Below, piece after piece: positions 9,113-17,125 of a stretch of DNA of 64,000 nucleotides. Numbering within the stretch: the stretch's first letter is position 1; every line of letters starts with the position of its first letter. The notes beneath the pieces were generated by a model that did no database searches, was not told the origin of the DNA, and saw only the letters and a program-made list of their open reading frames with translations. Origin of the DNA: Bin80 sp965220935 (lineage in GTDB: Bacteria > Bacteroidota > Rhodothermia > Rhodothermales > Bin80); the NCBI GenBank assembly GCA_965220935.1, contig OZ244857.1, positions 1,612,001 through 1,676,000 on the forward strand, in the 5' to 3' direction. Position numbers and translations under genes: made by a program.

Positions 9113-10156
9113 TCAAGCTAATGTGCCTTTGAGCTGTGAGATAAGTCCGACAGGTGATGGATCCGTCTTGTTGAGAATAGCAAGATAAAGACTGACCCAA
9201 TCACTGATGTACATGAGTGATAATTGACGCGCCAATCGACTTTCACCCTGACTGTGAATCTCATGCCAACTATGAGCGTGGGGTTCCAGAAGAGATCGGG
9301 TTACATCCAGTCTCCGCTGTGTCCGATGATGATCTTCTTTGTCTCGTAGAGTAATCACTGCGAGATGTTTCAGTTCTGGACTAAATCGTGCCCATCCCAT
9401 GATCTCATTATGATTCATTTCGGGCAAGAGATTTCCCACTGCAAAGGTCTTTGAATTCTCATGAATCTGATTTTTCCACCGGGTATTTGCAGCGGCGAGC
9501 TGCTCGCTACTATAAATGACTGGAAAGCGCTCATAAAGCACATGGGCCAATTTGATCGCTAAGTTATCAGGATCAGACAGATTTGATAGACGAGTAGATA
9601 ATTTTTTTGTGACACCAATTGCTTCTTGCCAATCAGAGGGCTTGACAGCAGTAAGATTGAGTGTTTCAGAAACTGTAAGCAGAGCAGAAAGCGAATACGG
9701 GAGAGCGGCACGAGGCTGGATACCCGATGGTAATTCAATCCAAGGAACGTCACGAGCGCGAGCACGCGCAGCTAACTCTCCCCCAGTTGAGATGACCATC
9801 ACTCTGGCACCGCGAGAATATGCACCATCAAATGCCGATAGAGTTTCTTCGGTATGACCAGAATAGCTTGACGCAATGACTGCTGTATTCGCACCCACCC
9901 ACTCGGGCACTCTGTAGCTACGACAAACCGTCACAGGAATCTCGGAATAATCCATCGCTAACGTAGATAATATATCGCCTCCAATGGCGCTGCCTCCCAT
10001 GCCAGCAATCACCACTGCATTGATACCATCACCTGGCCATGTAGAGAGCGTTGCGTTTAAGGCACGCTCACGACCGGATTTTAGATACTCTGGAAAGCGC
10101 TGAACATATCCGTACATGCCCTCCAGATCAATTTGCTCCAATGTTTGTTTTTTCAT
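9113..10156 (-). CDS. Bifunctional phosphoglucose/phosphomannose isomerase
   Basis: 347 residues with a SIS sugar-isomerase fold. Residues ~45-60 read VIAGMGGSAIGGD, the phosphosugar-binding loop, followed by SSYSGHTEETLSAF at about 95-108. The C-terminal half (NQIHENSKTFA, PEMNHNEIMGW) matches the bacterial PGI/PMI C-terminal domain with its conserved Glu/His region. By family it interconverts glucose-6-phosphate or mannose-6-phosphate with fructose-6-phosphate in the cytoplasm. Its last ~75 codons are duplicated twice in the adjoining methyltransferase array; this full-length copy is intact. No obvious operon partner. Confidence 0.88.
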   Translation of the reverse strand: MKKQTLEQIDLEGMYGYVQRFPEYLKSGRERALNATLSTWPGDGINAVVIAGMGGSAIGGDILSTLAMDYSEIPVTVCRSYRVPEWVGANTAVIASSYSGHTEETLSAFDGAYSRGARVMVISTGGELAARARARDVPWIELPSGIQPRAALPYSLSALLTVSETLNLTAVKPSDWQEAIGVTKKLSTRLSNLSDPDNLAIKLAHVLYERFPVIYSSEQLAAANTRWKNQIHENSKTFAVGNLLPEMNHNEIMGWARFSPELKHLAVITLRDKEDHHRTQRRLDVTRSLLEPHAHSWHEIHSQGESRLARQLSLMYISDWVSLYLAILNKTDPSPVGLISQLKGTLA

Positions 10157-10486
10157 TTCAATAGGTGTAACAGAGAAAACGACATATCCAATTTAAGGAT
10201 TACTGTGCATAAACCATCGGTTGATCAGACATTCTGTACTTGAAAAATCGAATCTAATGATAGAAAATACCCGCCCACCATAGGCCAAATCAAAGGAATC
10301 TGTTCCAGAGTGGTCTTGACTCGGAGTGGCACCCACATAACTGCCAGCCTATACGTTCCCACTTATTCACTTTCTGAATCACGGGCTGATCCCAACCATC
10401 TATATTGAATGCAATCTATCCTGTGAAATTTCTCCACTGAAAGGATTGATTGTCGCATGTTAAGTCTTGGGTGTTCTGACAGTCCG
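10157..10486. other. Intergenic stretch without recognised gene
   Basis: 330 bp between two minus-strand genes. Short open frames exist on both strands but none has a plausible start and ribosome-binding site. No tRNA, strong hairpin or repeat was recognised. It probably contains the promoter of the isomerase gene. Confidence 0.4.
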
Positions 10487-11461
10487 TTAATAGATCCGCT
10501 TGCCCATATGAGTGATCAGTGCTTCTAGTCGATCGGTATTCCCCGATATTGAGTTAATCTGTTTTAAGGCATTTGACGTGTAATGATGCACTTGCTGACG
10601 GGCATCTTCTAAAACGCCAAGCGCGTTCATTTTCGAGCGCGCGGTAGGAATATCCTCAGGAGAAAGCCCAGTTCCAGGGCGAATCTTAGCAAAAAATTCA
10701 GCATCCTCACCCGTGGCTCTTTGACGCGACTCTGCCAGTAAATAGGTTCCTTTACCCTCAATCAAATCACCTCCCTGTACCTTCCCCCAGCGATGGTCGT
10801 CAGCAATTAAATCCAAGAGATCATCAAGAATCTGAAAAGCTCGTCCTATGGATTTACCAGACTCTCTCAATATCATACAAACATCTGCATTGGCATCACC
10901 GATAATGCCTCCCATTTCAAGGGATGCAGAAATTAACCCTCCAGTTTTCCCATCCACCATGTGTAAATAGTCATCTGTGGTGAGATCGGGTTTAAGGCCA
11001 ATTTCCATGTCCAGAGCTTGTCCCTCACATAATTCGCGTATCATAGTTCCATAGACACGCGTTAAGTTACTTTGGTGGGAGAATCTTGCCTGACTAATAC
11101 ATTCGGTTGCTAATGCCAACAATACATCTCCGCAGAGAATTGCGGTTTCAGTATCCCATAATACATGAACCGACTCACGTCCTCTTCTGCTATCTGCATG
11201 ATCCATAATATCGTCATGAACAAGAGAAAAATTATGGACTAGTTCCACTGCCAATGCAACTGACATTGCATGTTGAGTGCTCACATCAAAAATTTTAGCC
11301 GATAAAAGTGAAAGAACAGGACGAAGGCGCTTTCCACCGCCTGCTATAACATAGCGAACGGAATCATACAACTCATCAGGGCGAAGATCCTTAACCAGTT
11401 TTGAGAGACCATCTTCAATCTCAGTCTGAAGATGTGAGAGCGTTACGTTCAGATCCGTCAT
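10487..11461 (-). CDS. Polyprenyl (geranylgeranyl/octaprenyl-type) diphosphate synthase
   Basis: About 324 residues of the trans-isoprenyl diphosphate synthase family. The first aspartate-rich motif is in LVHDDIMDHADSRRG and the second in FQILDDLLDLIAD; the substrate-binding GGGKRLRP is near residue 45. By family it condenses isopentenyl diphosphate with allylic diphosphates to make quinone or carotenoid side chains; product length cannot be told here. I chose the ATG at 11461 because it overlaps the adenylate kinase stop as ATGA, typical of translational coupling. A longer reading from 11485 would overlap adk by 28 bp. Second gene of a short adk-containing operon. Confidence 0.88.
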   Translation of the reverse strand: MTDLNVTLSHLQTEIEDGLSKLVKDLRPDELYDSVRYVIAGGGKRLRPVLSLLSAKIFDVSTQHAMSVALAVELVHNFSLVHDDIMDHADSRRGRESVHVLWDTETAILCGDVLLALATECISQARFSHQSNLTRVYGTMIRELCEGQALDMEIGLKPDLTTDDYLHMVDGKTGGLISASLEMGGIIGDANADVCMILRESGKSIGRAFQILDDLLDLIADDHRWGKVQGGDLIEGKGTYLLAESRQRATGEDAEFFAKIRPGTGLSPEDIPTARSKMNALGVLEDARQQVHHYTSNALKQINSISGNTDRLEALITHMGKRIY

Positions 11462-12126
11462 TCTGGCAGTTTTAACGCTTGACAAATTTCGGAGTTTACT
11501 TCATTGAATGAACCCAGAGCATTGACGTGAATGAGTAAACCCCTAGTCAAATAATACTCAACCAGCGGATGAGTCAATTCATGATAAATCTTGAGCCTTC
11601 GCCGAATTGCATCGGGTTGGTCATCGCTTCGCGTGATGATGAATTTTGATTGCTCCTCAGGAGGCGGTTTGTTTGAGAGATGAAAATTTTCACCAGTACT
11701 AGAATGTATTCGTCGTTGCGATAACCGGGAAACGACATCCTCATTCTCAATGACTAGATTGATGACCGCTGTCATAGACACCCCTTGAACCTCCATAAAC
11801 TCACACAGCCACAATGCCTGCTGAATGGTTCGTGGATAGCCATCAAGAATAAACCTCTTACAATCTTGTGACTTAATTGCATTTTCAGCGAGCGAACGAA
11901 CAAGATGATCAGGCACCAATTGACCATTCTCAATATACTTCTCTGCTTCAGAACCCAGCTGAGTGCCTGATTGAATTTCTCCTCGAAGAATTGCACCCGT
12001 TGAGATGTGCTTCAAGCCAAATCTAGATGCCAGAAGTCGTGCCTGCGTCCCCTTACCTGATCCCGGTGGCCCCAGAAATATAAGCCGAAAATCTATGTCT
12101 GAATCACTCCTGATCTGACCTGTCAT
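11458..12126 (-). CDS. adk: Adenylate kinase
   Basis: 222 residues. The P-loop GPPGSGKGTQ is near residues 19-28, followed by the AMP-binding ISTGAILRGEI and the LDGYPRT motif (residues ~94-100), where many adenylate kinases have DGFPRT. The LID region (RRIHSSTGENFHL...KPPPEE) lacks the four-cysteine zinc site, and the C-terminal R-rich segment RSDDQPDAIRRRL is present. It converts ATP and AMP to two ADP in the cytosol. It overlaps the upstream small gene by 23 bp and is coupled to the prenyl synthase by a 4-bp overlap. Confidence 0.9.
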   Translation of the reverse strand: MTGQIRSDSDIDFRLIFLGPPGSGKGTQARLLASRFGLKHISTGAILRGEIQSGTQLGSEAEKYIENGQLVPDHLVRSLAENAIKSQDCKRFILDGYPRTIQQALWLCEFMEVQGVSMTAVINLVIENEDVVSRLSQRRIHSSTGENFHLSNKPPPEEQSKFIITRSDDQPDAIRRRLKIYHELTHPLVEYYLTRGLLIHVNALGSFNEVNSEICQALKLPE

Positions 12127-12616
12127 TCTTATCCAATGCCTTAAGCCCTAACTCAACCCCAATGGGGACTAATATTCTAACCAGATCGTTGATGATGCTA
12201 CTGTTCTGCGGGGTGTGTTGAGTCGTTGTACGATTGGACCTAGAAAGATGTTTTTCGGTAGCTTCTATAGCAGAAGTTAGTAATGGGTTAACATCTTTTC
12301 CTGGAAGATGACCTTCTCTATTTAGATGTTCTATGACTGTCTGAATGGCAGGATCTAATGCAGATTGAAGCAGTGATTCACGAGTGGATTCCCCCCTTCG
12401 CTGACTGTTGGAAGCGAGATAGCCCATTATCACACCAATTCCTAAAACCGTCGCAACACTTCCAATAGGATGTTTTTCAACAATGTCCTTAACTTGAGGA
12501 AGAATGTTCATCAGCTCATTGCTTAGAGAGGTAAGATGATGCTCAATGACTGATTCGCGATCATCTAATCTCTGGCGGATATCATCGGTTGAATTATCTT
12601 GTCTATGTTCTGACAT
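12104..12616 (-). CDS. Small envelope protein with DUF883/ElaB-like membrane segment
   Basis: 170 residues. A charged N-terminal helix (about 1-50) leads to KHPIGSVATVLGIGVIMGYLAS (about 64-86), a glycine-rich membrane segment resembling the C-terminal anchor of DUF883/YqjD-type proteins. The remaining C-terminal part is polar, with no known motif. A shorter paralogue with the same KHPIG-x4-TVLGIG motif is encoded just upstream (12709-12951), followed by a holin-like protein. Function is unknown; related clusters are linked to envelope stress or stationary phase only by analogy. Confidence 0.6.
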   Translation of the reverse strand: MSEHRQDNSTDDIRQRLDDRESVIEHHLTSLSNELMNILPQVKDIVEKHPIGSVATVLGIGVIMGYLASNSQRRGESTRESLLQSALDPAIQTVIEHLNREGHLPGKDVNPLLTSAIEATEKHLSRSNRTTTQHTPQNSSIINDLVRILVPIGVELGLKALDKNDRSDQE

Positions 12617-12708
12617 AACGTATTATCAATTTAATCAATCCCTATTGTGACCCATCTAACATCAACTATCTGTGCAGGATCAGTCAATCATTATTTACTT
12701 GCACGAAT

Positions 12709-12951
12709 TCATTCACCCGAAGAGGGCTTATCTTTACGACCGCTCGCAATAAAGCAACCGATTACAAAACCGATCCCAAGCACTGTAGAAAGAGTGCCGA
12801 TAGGATGTTTAACAACAAAATCTTTCACAGGAGGCACAACGTTAGATATTTCTATACGCAGATCTCTAAGGTGCTTTTCAATTTTTGTCACACCATCACT
12901 AAGAGATGAGCGAAGGTCAGTATTTTTCAGCCTTTGATTGTGGTTCTCCAT
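12709..12951 (-). CDS. Small DUF883/YtxH-like membrane protein
   Basis: 80 residues. An N-terminal charged helix is followed by KHPIGTLSTVLGIGFVIGC (about 48-66), a single membrane segment with the same motif as the next gene downstream, so the two look like paralogues. The ATG at 12951 lies 17 bp after the stop of the holin-like gene. Function unknown. Confidence 0.6.
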   Translation of the reverse strand: MENHNQRLKNTDLRSSLSDGVTKIEKHLRDLRIEISNVVPPVKDFVVKHPIGTLSTVLGIGFVIGCFIASGRKDKPSSGE

Positions 12952-12968
12952 AAGCTAGTGAGCGTTTA

Positions 12969-13310
12969 TTAAAACTTACTTTTTGATGATTTGAATGTCA
13001 ATTGATAGATGAGCCATGATGTTAGCGCCATCATCATGGCAAGGATGAAAAATCCCCATATCTGACTGTTCAATAAAACTCCAAGCCATAAAGCGGTCGC
13101 CGTCAAAAGAAAGGTCACAGATAGAAGGAGTGAGAAGCATAGTACTAAAGCTAAAACAATTTTTTTTCGTTGATCCCAAATGGAGTCTCTAAACTCAGAT
13201 ACAGCGAGTTGAATTTTCAGTTCTACCCATTCATGCAAATTCCTGATCAGTTCTTTGGAATGTAGCGTGATACGATCTGACTTTTTTGTTTTAGTCCTCT
13301 CACTGACCAT
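12969..13310 (-). CDS. Phage_holin_3_6-type two-helix membrane protein
   Basis: 113 residues. A charged N-terminal half (about 1-50) is followed by two hydrophobic helices separated by a short turn (VLALVLCFSLLLSVTFLL and LGVLLNSQIWGFFILAMMM). This matches the superfamily III holin-like proteins that sit next to DUF883-like genes in many bacterial chromosomes. Despite the family name there is no phage context here; a structural or stress role in the inner membrane is more likely. First gene of a run of three small envelope genes. Confidence 0.65.
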   Translation of the reverse strand: MVSERTKTKKSDRITLHSKELIRNLHEWVELKIQLAVSEFRDSIWDQRKKIVLALVLCFSLLLSVTFLLTATALWLGVLLNSQIWGFFILAMMMALTSWLIYQLTFKSSKSKF

Positions 13311-13358
13311 TGAGAAATTTCCTTAAACACACTATGAACGCTTAAATGAGGTGATTGT

Positions 13359-14405
13359 TTATAAATTACACAGAAAATCAATCGTATCAATTCCATCTGG
13401 CTTCCAGCCAAGCTCTGGAGACTGCGTACTTCCCAGAGGTTGTACATTCCAACGCTTCGGAAGTCTCTTACTCACCTGCACCCTCGCCACAATACACTGG
13501 ATCTGATTGATGATTTGATTCACCGCAGATTCCATTTCATCATCGCTCTGATACTCTACCCACCTGACATGTCCAGGAGATTGTGGTTCAGCGGCCCCTT
13601 TGCTGAGTAAAAACTCCAGATCATCTCCATGTGCATGAGGCTGATTTGTAGCCGCTAGATAGGCCTGTTGCATGGCTAGTCTTCCAGCAGTAGACCGATG
13701 CGCTGGAAATACTGCACGCGCCAGATCAAGCTGCTGTAAACACCTGTCGGGTTCTAAATCTGAGGGTGCATAGATCAAAGCGACGTTACGACAGCCCATT
13801 CCTTCATGAAGTACTATATCCAAAGCTAAATCTGACAGCTCGTCATCCGACTCTTGACCATCCAATACAGCAAGGCCAAATCGATTTCTACGAAACAGGC
13901 ATTTTTCCGGCAACACGCCATGTTGATGCGTTAATTTGCGAACCTGGGATATTGTTGTGTCACTGCCCGTTGCAATGACTGCCTCGGCCTGATTCCACAA
14001 TTCATCTATGTCAACAAACCTCACATCAAGGTCTACTCCCTGGTCAAGGAGCGTCTCAAAAAATGCTGGAATGAGATAAGGTGATTTTCTGGACAAAACG
14101 CCCACATATGAATGCCCACAGAGGATCACAGCCAGAAAATCCTGCAGCCCTGCCAATGGAATGTTCCCGGCATTGATGACACCAACTCGTTGCTTCCGTT
14201 TTGGTGTGTGATCCCTTAACCAGTCAATGATAGCAAATTCAGAGATTGCACCCATCTGCTGATCAATCGCATACCTGAGCGCTTCAATGGTAAATTGATT
14301 AGGACAAGAAAGTGTCGCCTCAACTGCATCATCTCGAAGTTGGTATGCATTCGGCGTATTCCATAACTGTGCTGCATGGGATAATGCGGCGAACAGTGAG
14401 TTCAT
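13359..14405 (-). CDS. Acyl-CoA/acyl-protein reductase (LuxC-like)
   Basis: 348 residues resembling the LuxC family of fatty acyl reductases. Features include VGVINAGNIPLAGLQDF (about 98-114), a nucleotide-binding-like GSDTTISQVRKL, and an FRRNRFGLAVLDG segment. The probable catalytic cysteine lies in HEGMGCRNVALIYAP (about 215). By family it reduces an activated long-chain acyl group to the aldehyde with NADPH. The start overlaps the stop of the LuxE-like gene by 4 bp (ATGA), so the two are translationally coupled. No luciferase genes are present, so the aldehyde serves some other purpose. Confidence 0.75.
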   Translation of the reverse strand: MNSLFAALSHAAQLWNTPNAYQLRDDAVEATLSCPNQFTIEALRYAIDQQMGAISEFAIIDWLRDHTPKRKQRVGVINAGNIPLAGLQDFLAVILCGHSYVGVLSRKSPYLIPAFFETLLDQGVDLDVRFVDIDELWNQAEAVIATGSDTTISQVRKLTHQHGVLPEKCLFRRNRFGLAVLDGQESDDELSDLALDIVLHEGMGCRNVALIYAPSDLEPDRCLQQLDLARAVFPAHRSTAGRLAMQQAYLAATNQPHAHGDDLEFLLSKGAAEPQSPGHVRWVEYQSDDEMESAVNQIINQIQCIVARVQVSKRLPKRWNVQPLGSTQSPELGWKPDGIDTIDFLCNL

Positions 14406-15262
14406 GAACGTTCTATTAGAAAGTTACAGCCTCTAAGATCACTTCCAGAAAAGCGGCCTAAGACCTCAAAGCCATCCCCTCTTTTCACGCCAAAATCTTC
14501 GGTAAGAATACTGGATACCGAGTGCATATTGGCTAGATCCGTGATGGCCAAAAGCCCAGGTTCACCCTCTGAAAGTGTTTGGTCATGTTCAAAAGGGTCC
14601 ACGATTTGTACTCGCATCCATGGAGGAGGATAATAGATAACGCCACCCTGTGCATACGCCTGGCTCAATAGTTCACACATCCCGTATTCGCTCCAAATGG
14701 ACTCTTCTTGAAGACCAAATCCGCTGGCCAGTTTTGCATGTAATTCAGGGCGTGTCAGTTCACGTTGATGTGTTTTCATGCCGCCAGTCTCAACAATCCG
14801 CGCGTTACTTGGCAACTTAAATCTATTTGATTCAACTAAATGTAATAGTCCAAAAGCAGCGCCAAAAAAAATTAAAGGTGGGGCATGTGATTCAATTGTC
14901 GGCAAAGAGTCTCCTAATAAAAACGTACTGTCATGATGTCCATATCTGCGAATAAGAATCCTTAACATGTTGACTAACGATGACTCGGAAACATACTCTG
15001 GCAGGTAGGCCCAGATCGTAAACGGGCCTTCGCCAAAAACGGACTCAAACATCGCACACACAGAGGCCTCATAAACGGCCATCCTCCGTATGTAGTGCCG
15101 ACTCCTTTGAAACCCTCCAGTTGAGCTACTTAAAAACAAACCTTCTGCCTCAGATACTGGAAATGTGGTGACATCGGCACCTTTGAATGCCGAGATCGGC
15201 AAGTACTTAAACCCATAACGACGATAAACTTCGCAGTGCGTCCGCTGGTAGGACTCTATCAC
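14402..15262 (-). CDS. Acyl-protein synthetase, LuxE-like (start uncertain)
   Basis: At least 286 residues of the LuxE/acyl-protein synthetase group, related to adenylate-forming enzymes. Motifs: YLPISAFKGADV near the start, FLSSSTGG (nucleotide-binding Ser/Thr/Gly loop), ARIVETGGMKTHQREL and WSEYGMCELLSQAYA. By family it activates a fatty acid with ATP and passes it to the reductase encoded next. The GTG at 15262 is the first standard start. The frame stays open upstream to about 15388 and encodes plausible family sequence (FERFDAV before IESYQR), with an AAAAAGGGAG ribosome-binding-like site at its upstream edge but no ATG, GTG or TTG. The true start may be a rare CTG or ATT codon. Confidence 0.72.
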   Translation of the reverse strand: MIESYQRTHCEVYRRYGFKYLPISAFKGADVTTFPVSEAEGLFLSSSTGGFQRSRHYIRRMAVYEASVCAMFESVFGEGPFTIWAYLPEYVSESSLVNMLRILIRRYGHHDSTFLLGDSLPTIESHAPPLIFFGAAFGLLHLVESNRFKLPSNARIVETGGMKTHQRELTRPELHAKLASGFGLQEESIWSEYGMCELLSQAYAQGGVIYYPPPWMRVQIVDPFEHDQTLSEGEPGLLAITDLANMHSVSSILTEDFGVKRGDGFEVLGRFSGSDLRGCNFLIERS

Positions 15263-15576
15263 AGCGTCAAAACGTTCAAACTCATCGGTTGAACCGAGGT
15301 CTGTGAATTGATCTTCTATTTCTGCAAGAGTTAGGTCAATGTGATTCAGCAGATGAATGATTTTACTCGGGAAATACTCCCTTTTTCAATAGACTATAGT
15401 TGCTCGGTCCTCAAAAATCTGGCTCCACCCGTTAAATGCTCCCCCAATTGGATATCAATTAATTTTTGTACAAGCTTCAAGCATTAGATGCTCCTTGACC
15501 TAATCAAATGACCTTACGTTTTTCAGAATTTATTCTCTCTTTCTAAAGCACAGCACTTGAACCTATCACTCTGGCA

Positions 15577-17085
15577 TTAATCATGAATCGTGCGGATTTG
15601 ATTCGTAATCGTGCGATTGAGCAGTAACAGAATCACAATGACCGTTCCCCATTGAGCAATGCAGGTCATCAGACTAAATCTATCTATCGGATTATACCAT
15701 GTATCAGGAGCATAAACGGTTGCAGAAAGCCATAACCACCAACCCAATAATATACACGCGAGAATTGGCACAATATACTTGATAATCATATCCCATGGCC
15801 TCCCGCAACTCCAATCACCACTCAGGTTGTCAATCTCTTTTTCCCTGAATGATTGAACACCCTGCTGTATAATAACGATGGCCATAAATGCACCAGATAT
15901 GATCAGTGCCAGCCCCCATACAAAATCCTGATTCTCAAAAAATCCCAAATTCATCGCCGATGGGATCCCTAATACCAGAACTGCAATTGAAACCCCAACA
16001 ATTGCATGGGAGCGGTTAACACCAAAATCAATGACAGAACGCACAACGATCTCAATCATAGAAATCAGCGAACTCAGAGCAGCACACGAAAGGCCAAGGA
16101 AAAAGAGAATAGCAAACAGATGGCCTGCGGGCATCGTTGCAAACAGCTGTGGCATCCAGATGAAGGTGAGTCCTGTCGCTGCCGGACCACTGGAGCGCAT
16201 AATGTCAAGCACCTCTGGACGAGACATCTCCTGACCAAGGATTGCAAACACCGTCCCAAAGACAATCATCCCAGCAAAAAGCGAAACAGTATTATTGCCA
16301 GCACCAGTGATGAACGCATTCTGAACGACTCCATGTTTGCTTTGCATGTAGGCACCGTAGGTCAAAACCAACCCCCATCCTGCGCCTGTATCCCAAGCAT
16401 TTTGTGTCAATGCTTCAAGCCAAATTCTTGGATGAGATAGCGTTGACCAATCTGGCGTGAAGAGGAAGGCCAACCCCTCACCAGAACCTTCGAGAAACAG
16501 CGTCCGAATTAGGGCAATCACCACGATTACAAGGAGTATAGGAACGAGTACTTTGTTGACCAGCTCAATGCGTCGGACACCTTTCCAAACCGCCCATGAA
16601 CCGAGCCCAACTGCAAGAGCATGAAACAGAACTGGAAAATAACTGCTCTGAAACCCATCCCATGCCCCTTGAGCAGCCTGAAGGGATAAATCTGGCCCCA
16701 GAAATACCATCCGACCCAAATAAAAGAAGCACCATCCAGCCACTACAGTGTAATAAAACAATATTGCGGCAGCCACAAACACGCAGAAAGCCCCCATCCA
16801 TGAAAAGCGATCACCTGCAAGCTTCGTAAATGTCCCAATCACCCCCAAACGACCTTTTCTGCCCAAAGCATACTCTGCAATGATCAAGGGGACGCTCCAC
16901 ACAAACAAGAATACGAGCCACGCAATCAGAAATGCCCCAGCTCCATCGTCTCCGCTGTTAGTCGCTGCAACGCGTGGAAATCTCCAAATATTTCCCGTAC
17001 CAACTGCCATTCCCAAGACGGCCAATAGCATCCCCCAGCGAGATGTGAAGCGTTGCTTGTTGTGTCCATTGTCCGATTGCATCAT
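15577..17085 (-). CDS. Sodium-dependent (NSS/SNF family) symporter
   Basis: 502 residues with about 12 hydrophobic segments. The N-terminus carries the NSS signature MAVGTGNIWRFPRVA, the unwound first helix that binds sodium and substrate in LeuT-type transporters. Further conserved segments are VPLIIAEYALGRKGR, NAWDTGAGWGL and LSCAALSSLISMIE. It acts in the inner membrane, probably importing an amino acid or related organic solute with sodium; the substrate cannot be told. It stands alone, about 300 bp upstream of the LuxE-like gene and 40 bp downstream of the acylase gene on the same strand. Confidence 0.9.
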   Translation of the reverse strand: MMQSDNGHNKQRFTSRWGMLLAVLGMAVGTGNIWRFPRVAATNSGDDGAGAFLIAWLVFLFVWSVPLIIAEYALGRKGRLGVIGTFTKLAGDRFSWMGAFCVFVAAAILFYYTVVAGWCFFYLGRMVFLGPDLSLQAAQGAWDGFQSSYFPVLFHALAVGLGSWAVWKGVRRIELVNKVLVPILLVIVVIALIRTLFLEGSGEGLAFLFTPDWSTLSHPRIWLEALTQNAWDTGAGWGLVLTYGAYMQSKHGVVQNAFITGAGNNTVSLFAGMIVFGTVFAILGQEMSRPEVLDIMRSSGPAATGLTFIWMPQLFATMPAGHLFAILFFLGLSCAALSSLISMIEIVVRSVIDFGVNRSHAIVGVSIAVLVLGIPSAMNLGFFENQDFVWGLALIISGAFMAIVIIQQGVQSFREKEIDNLSGDWSCGRPWDMIIKYIVPILACILLGWWLWLSATVYAPDTWYNPIDRFSLMTCIAQWGTVIVILLLLNRTITNQIRTIHD

Positions 17086-17125
17086 TCAATATTTAGAAGC
17101 GAAACATATTTATTATGACATCTAA

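Larger units (their letters stand above)
4667..9339 (-). repeat. Three tandem ~1.55-kb units (DUF262 5' part, methyltransferase, isomerase 3' tail)
   Basis: The same order of elements occurs three times. The sequence ttacatccag in the isomerase tail recurs at 6179, 7729 and 9301, giving periods of 1550 and 1572 bp. Unit borders lie where DUF262 sequence meets the isomerase tail (about 6216 and 7766). The shared TTGTCT at this join suggests a microhomology-mediated tandem duplication. The only strongly divergent part is the internal module of each methyltransferase (about 5265-5445, 6812-6960 and 8370-8570). Confidence 0.9.

Noticed and set aside
4667..9339. Possible CRISPR or other short-spacer array because of repeated sequence
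   Set aside because: The repeats are ~1.55-kb gene-sized units; no short direct repeats with unique spacers occur anywhere in the window.
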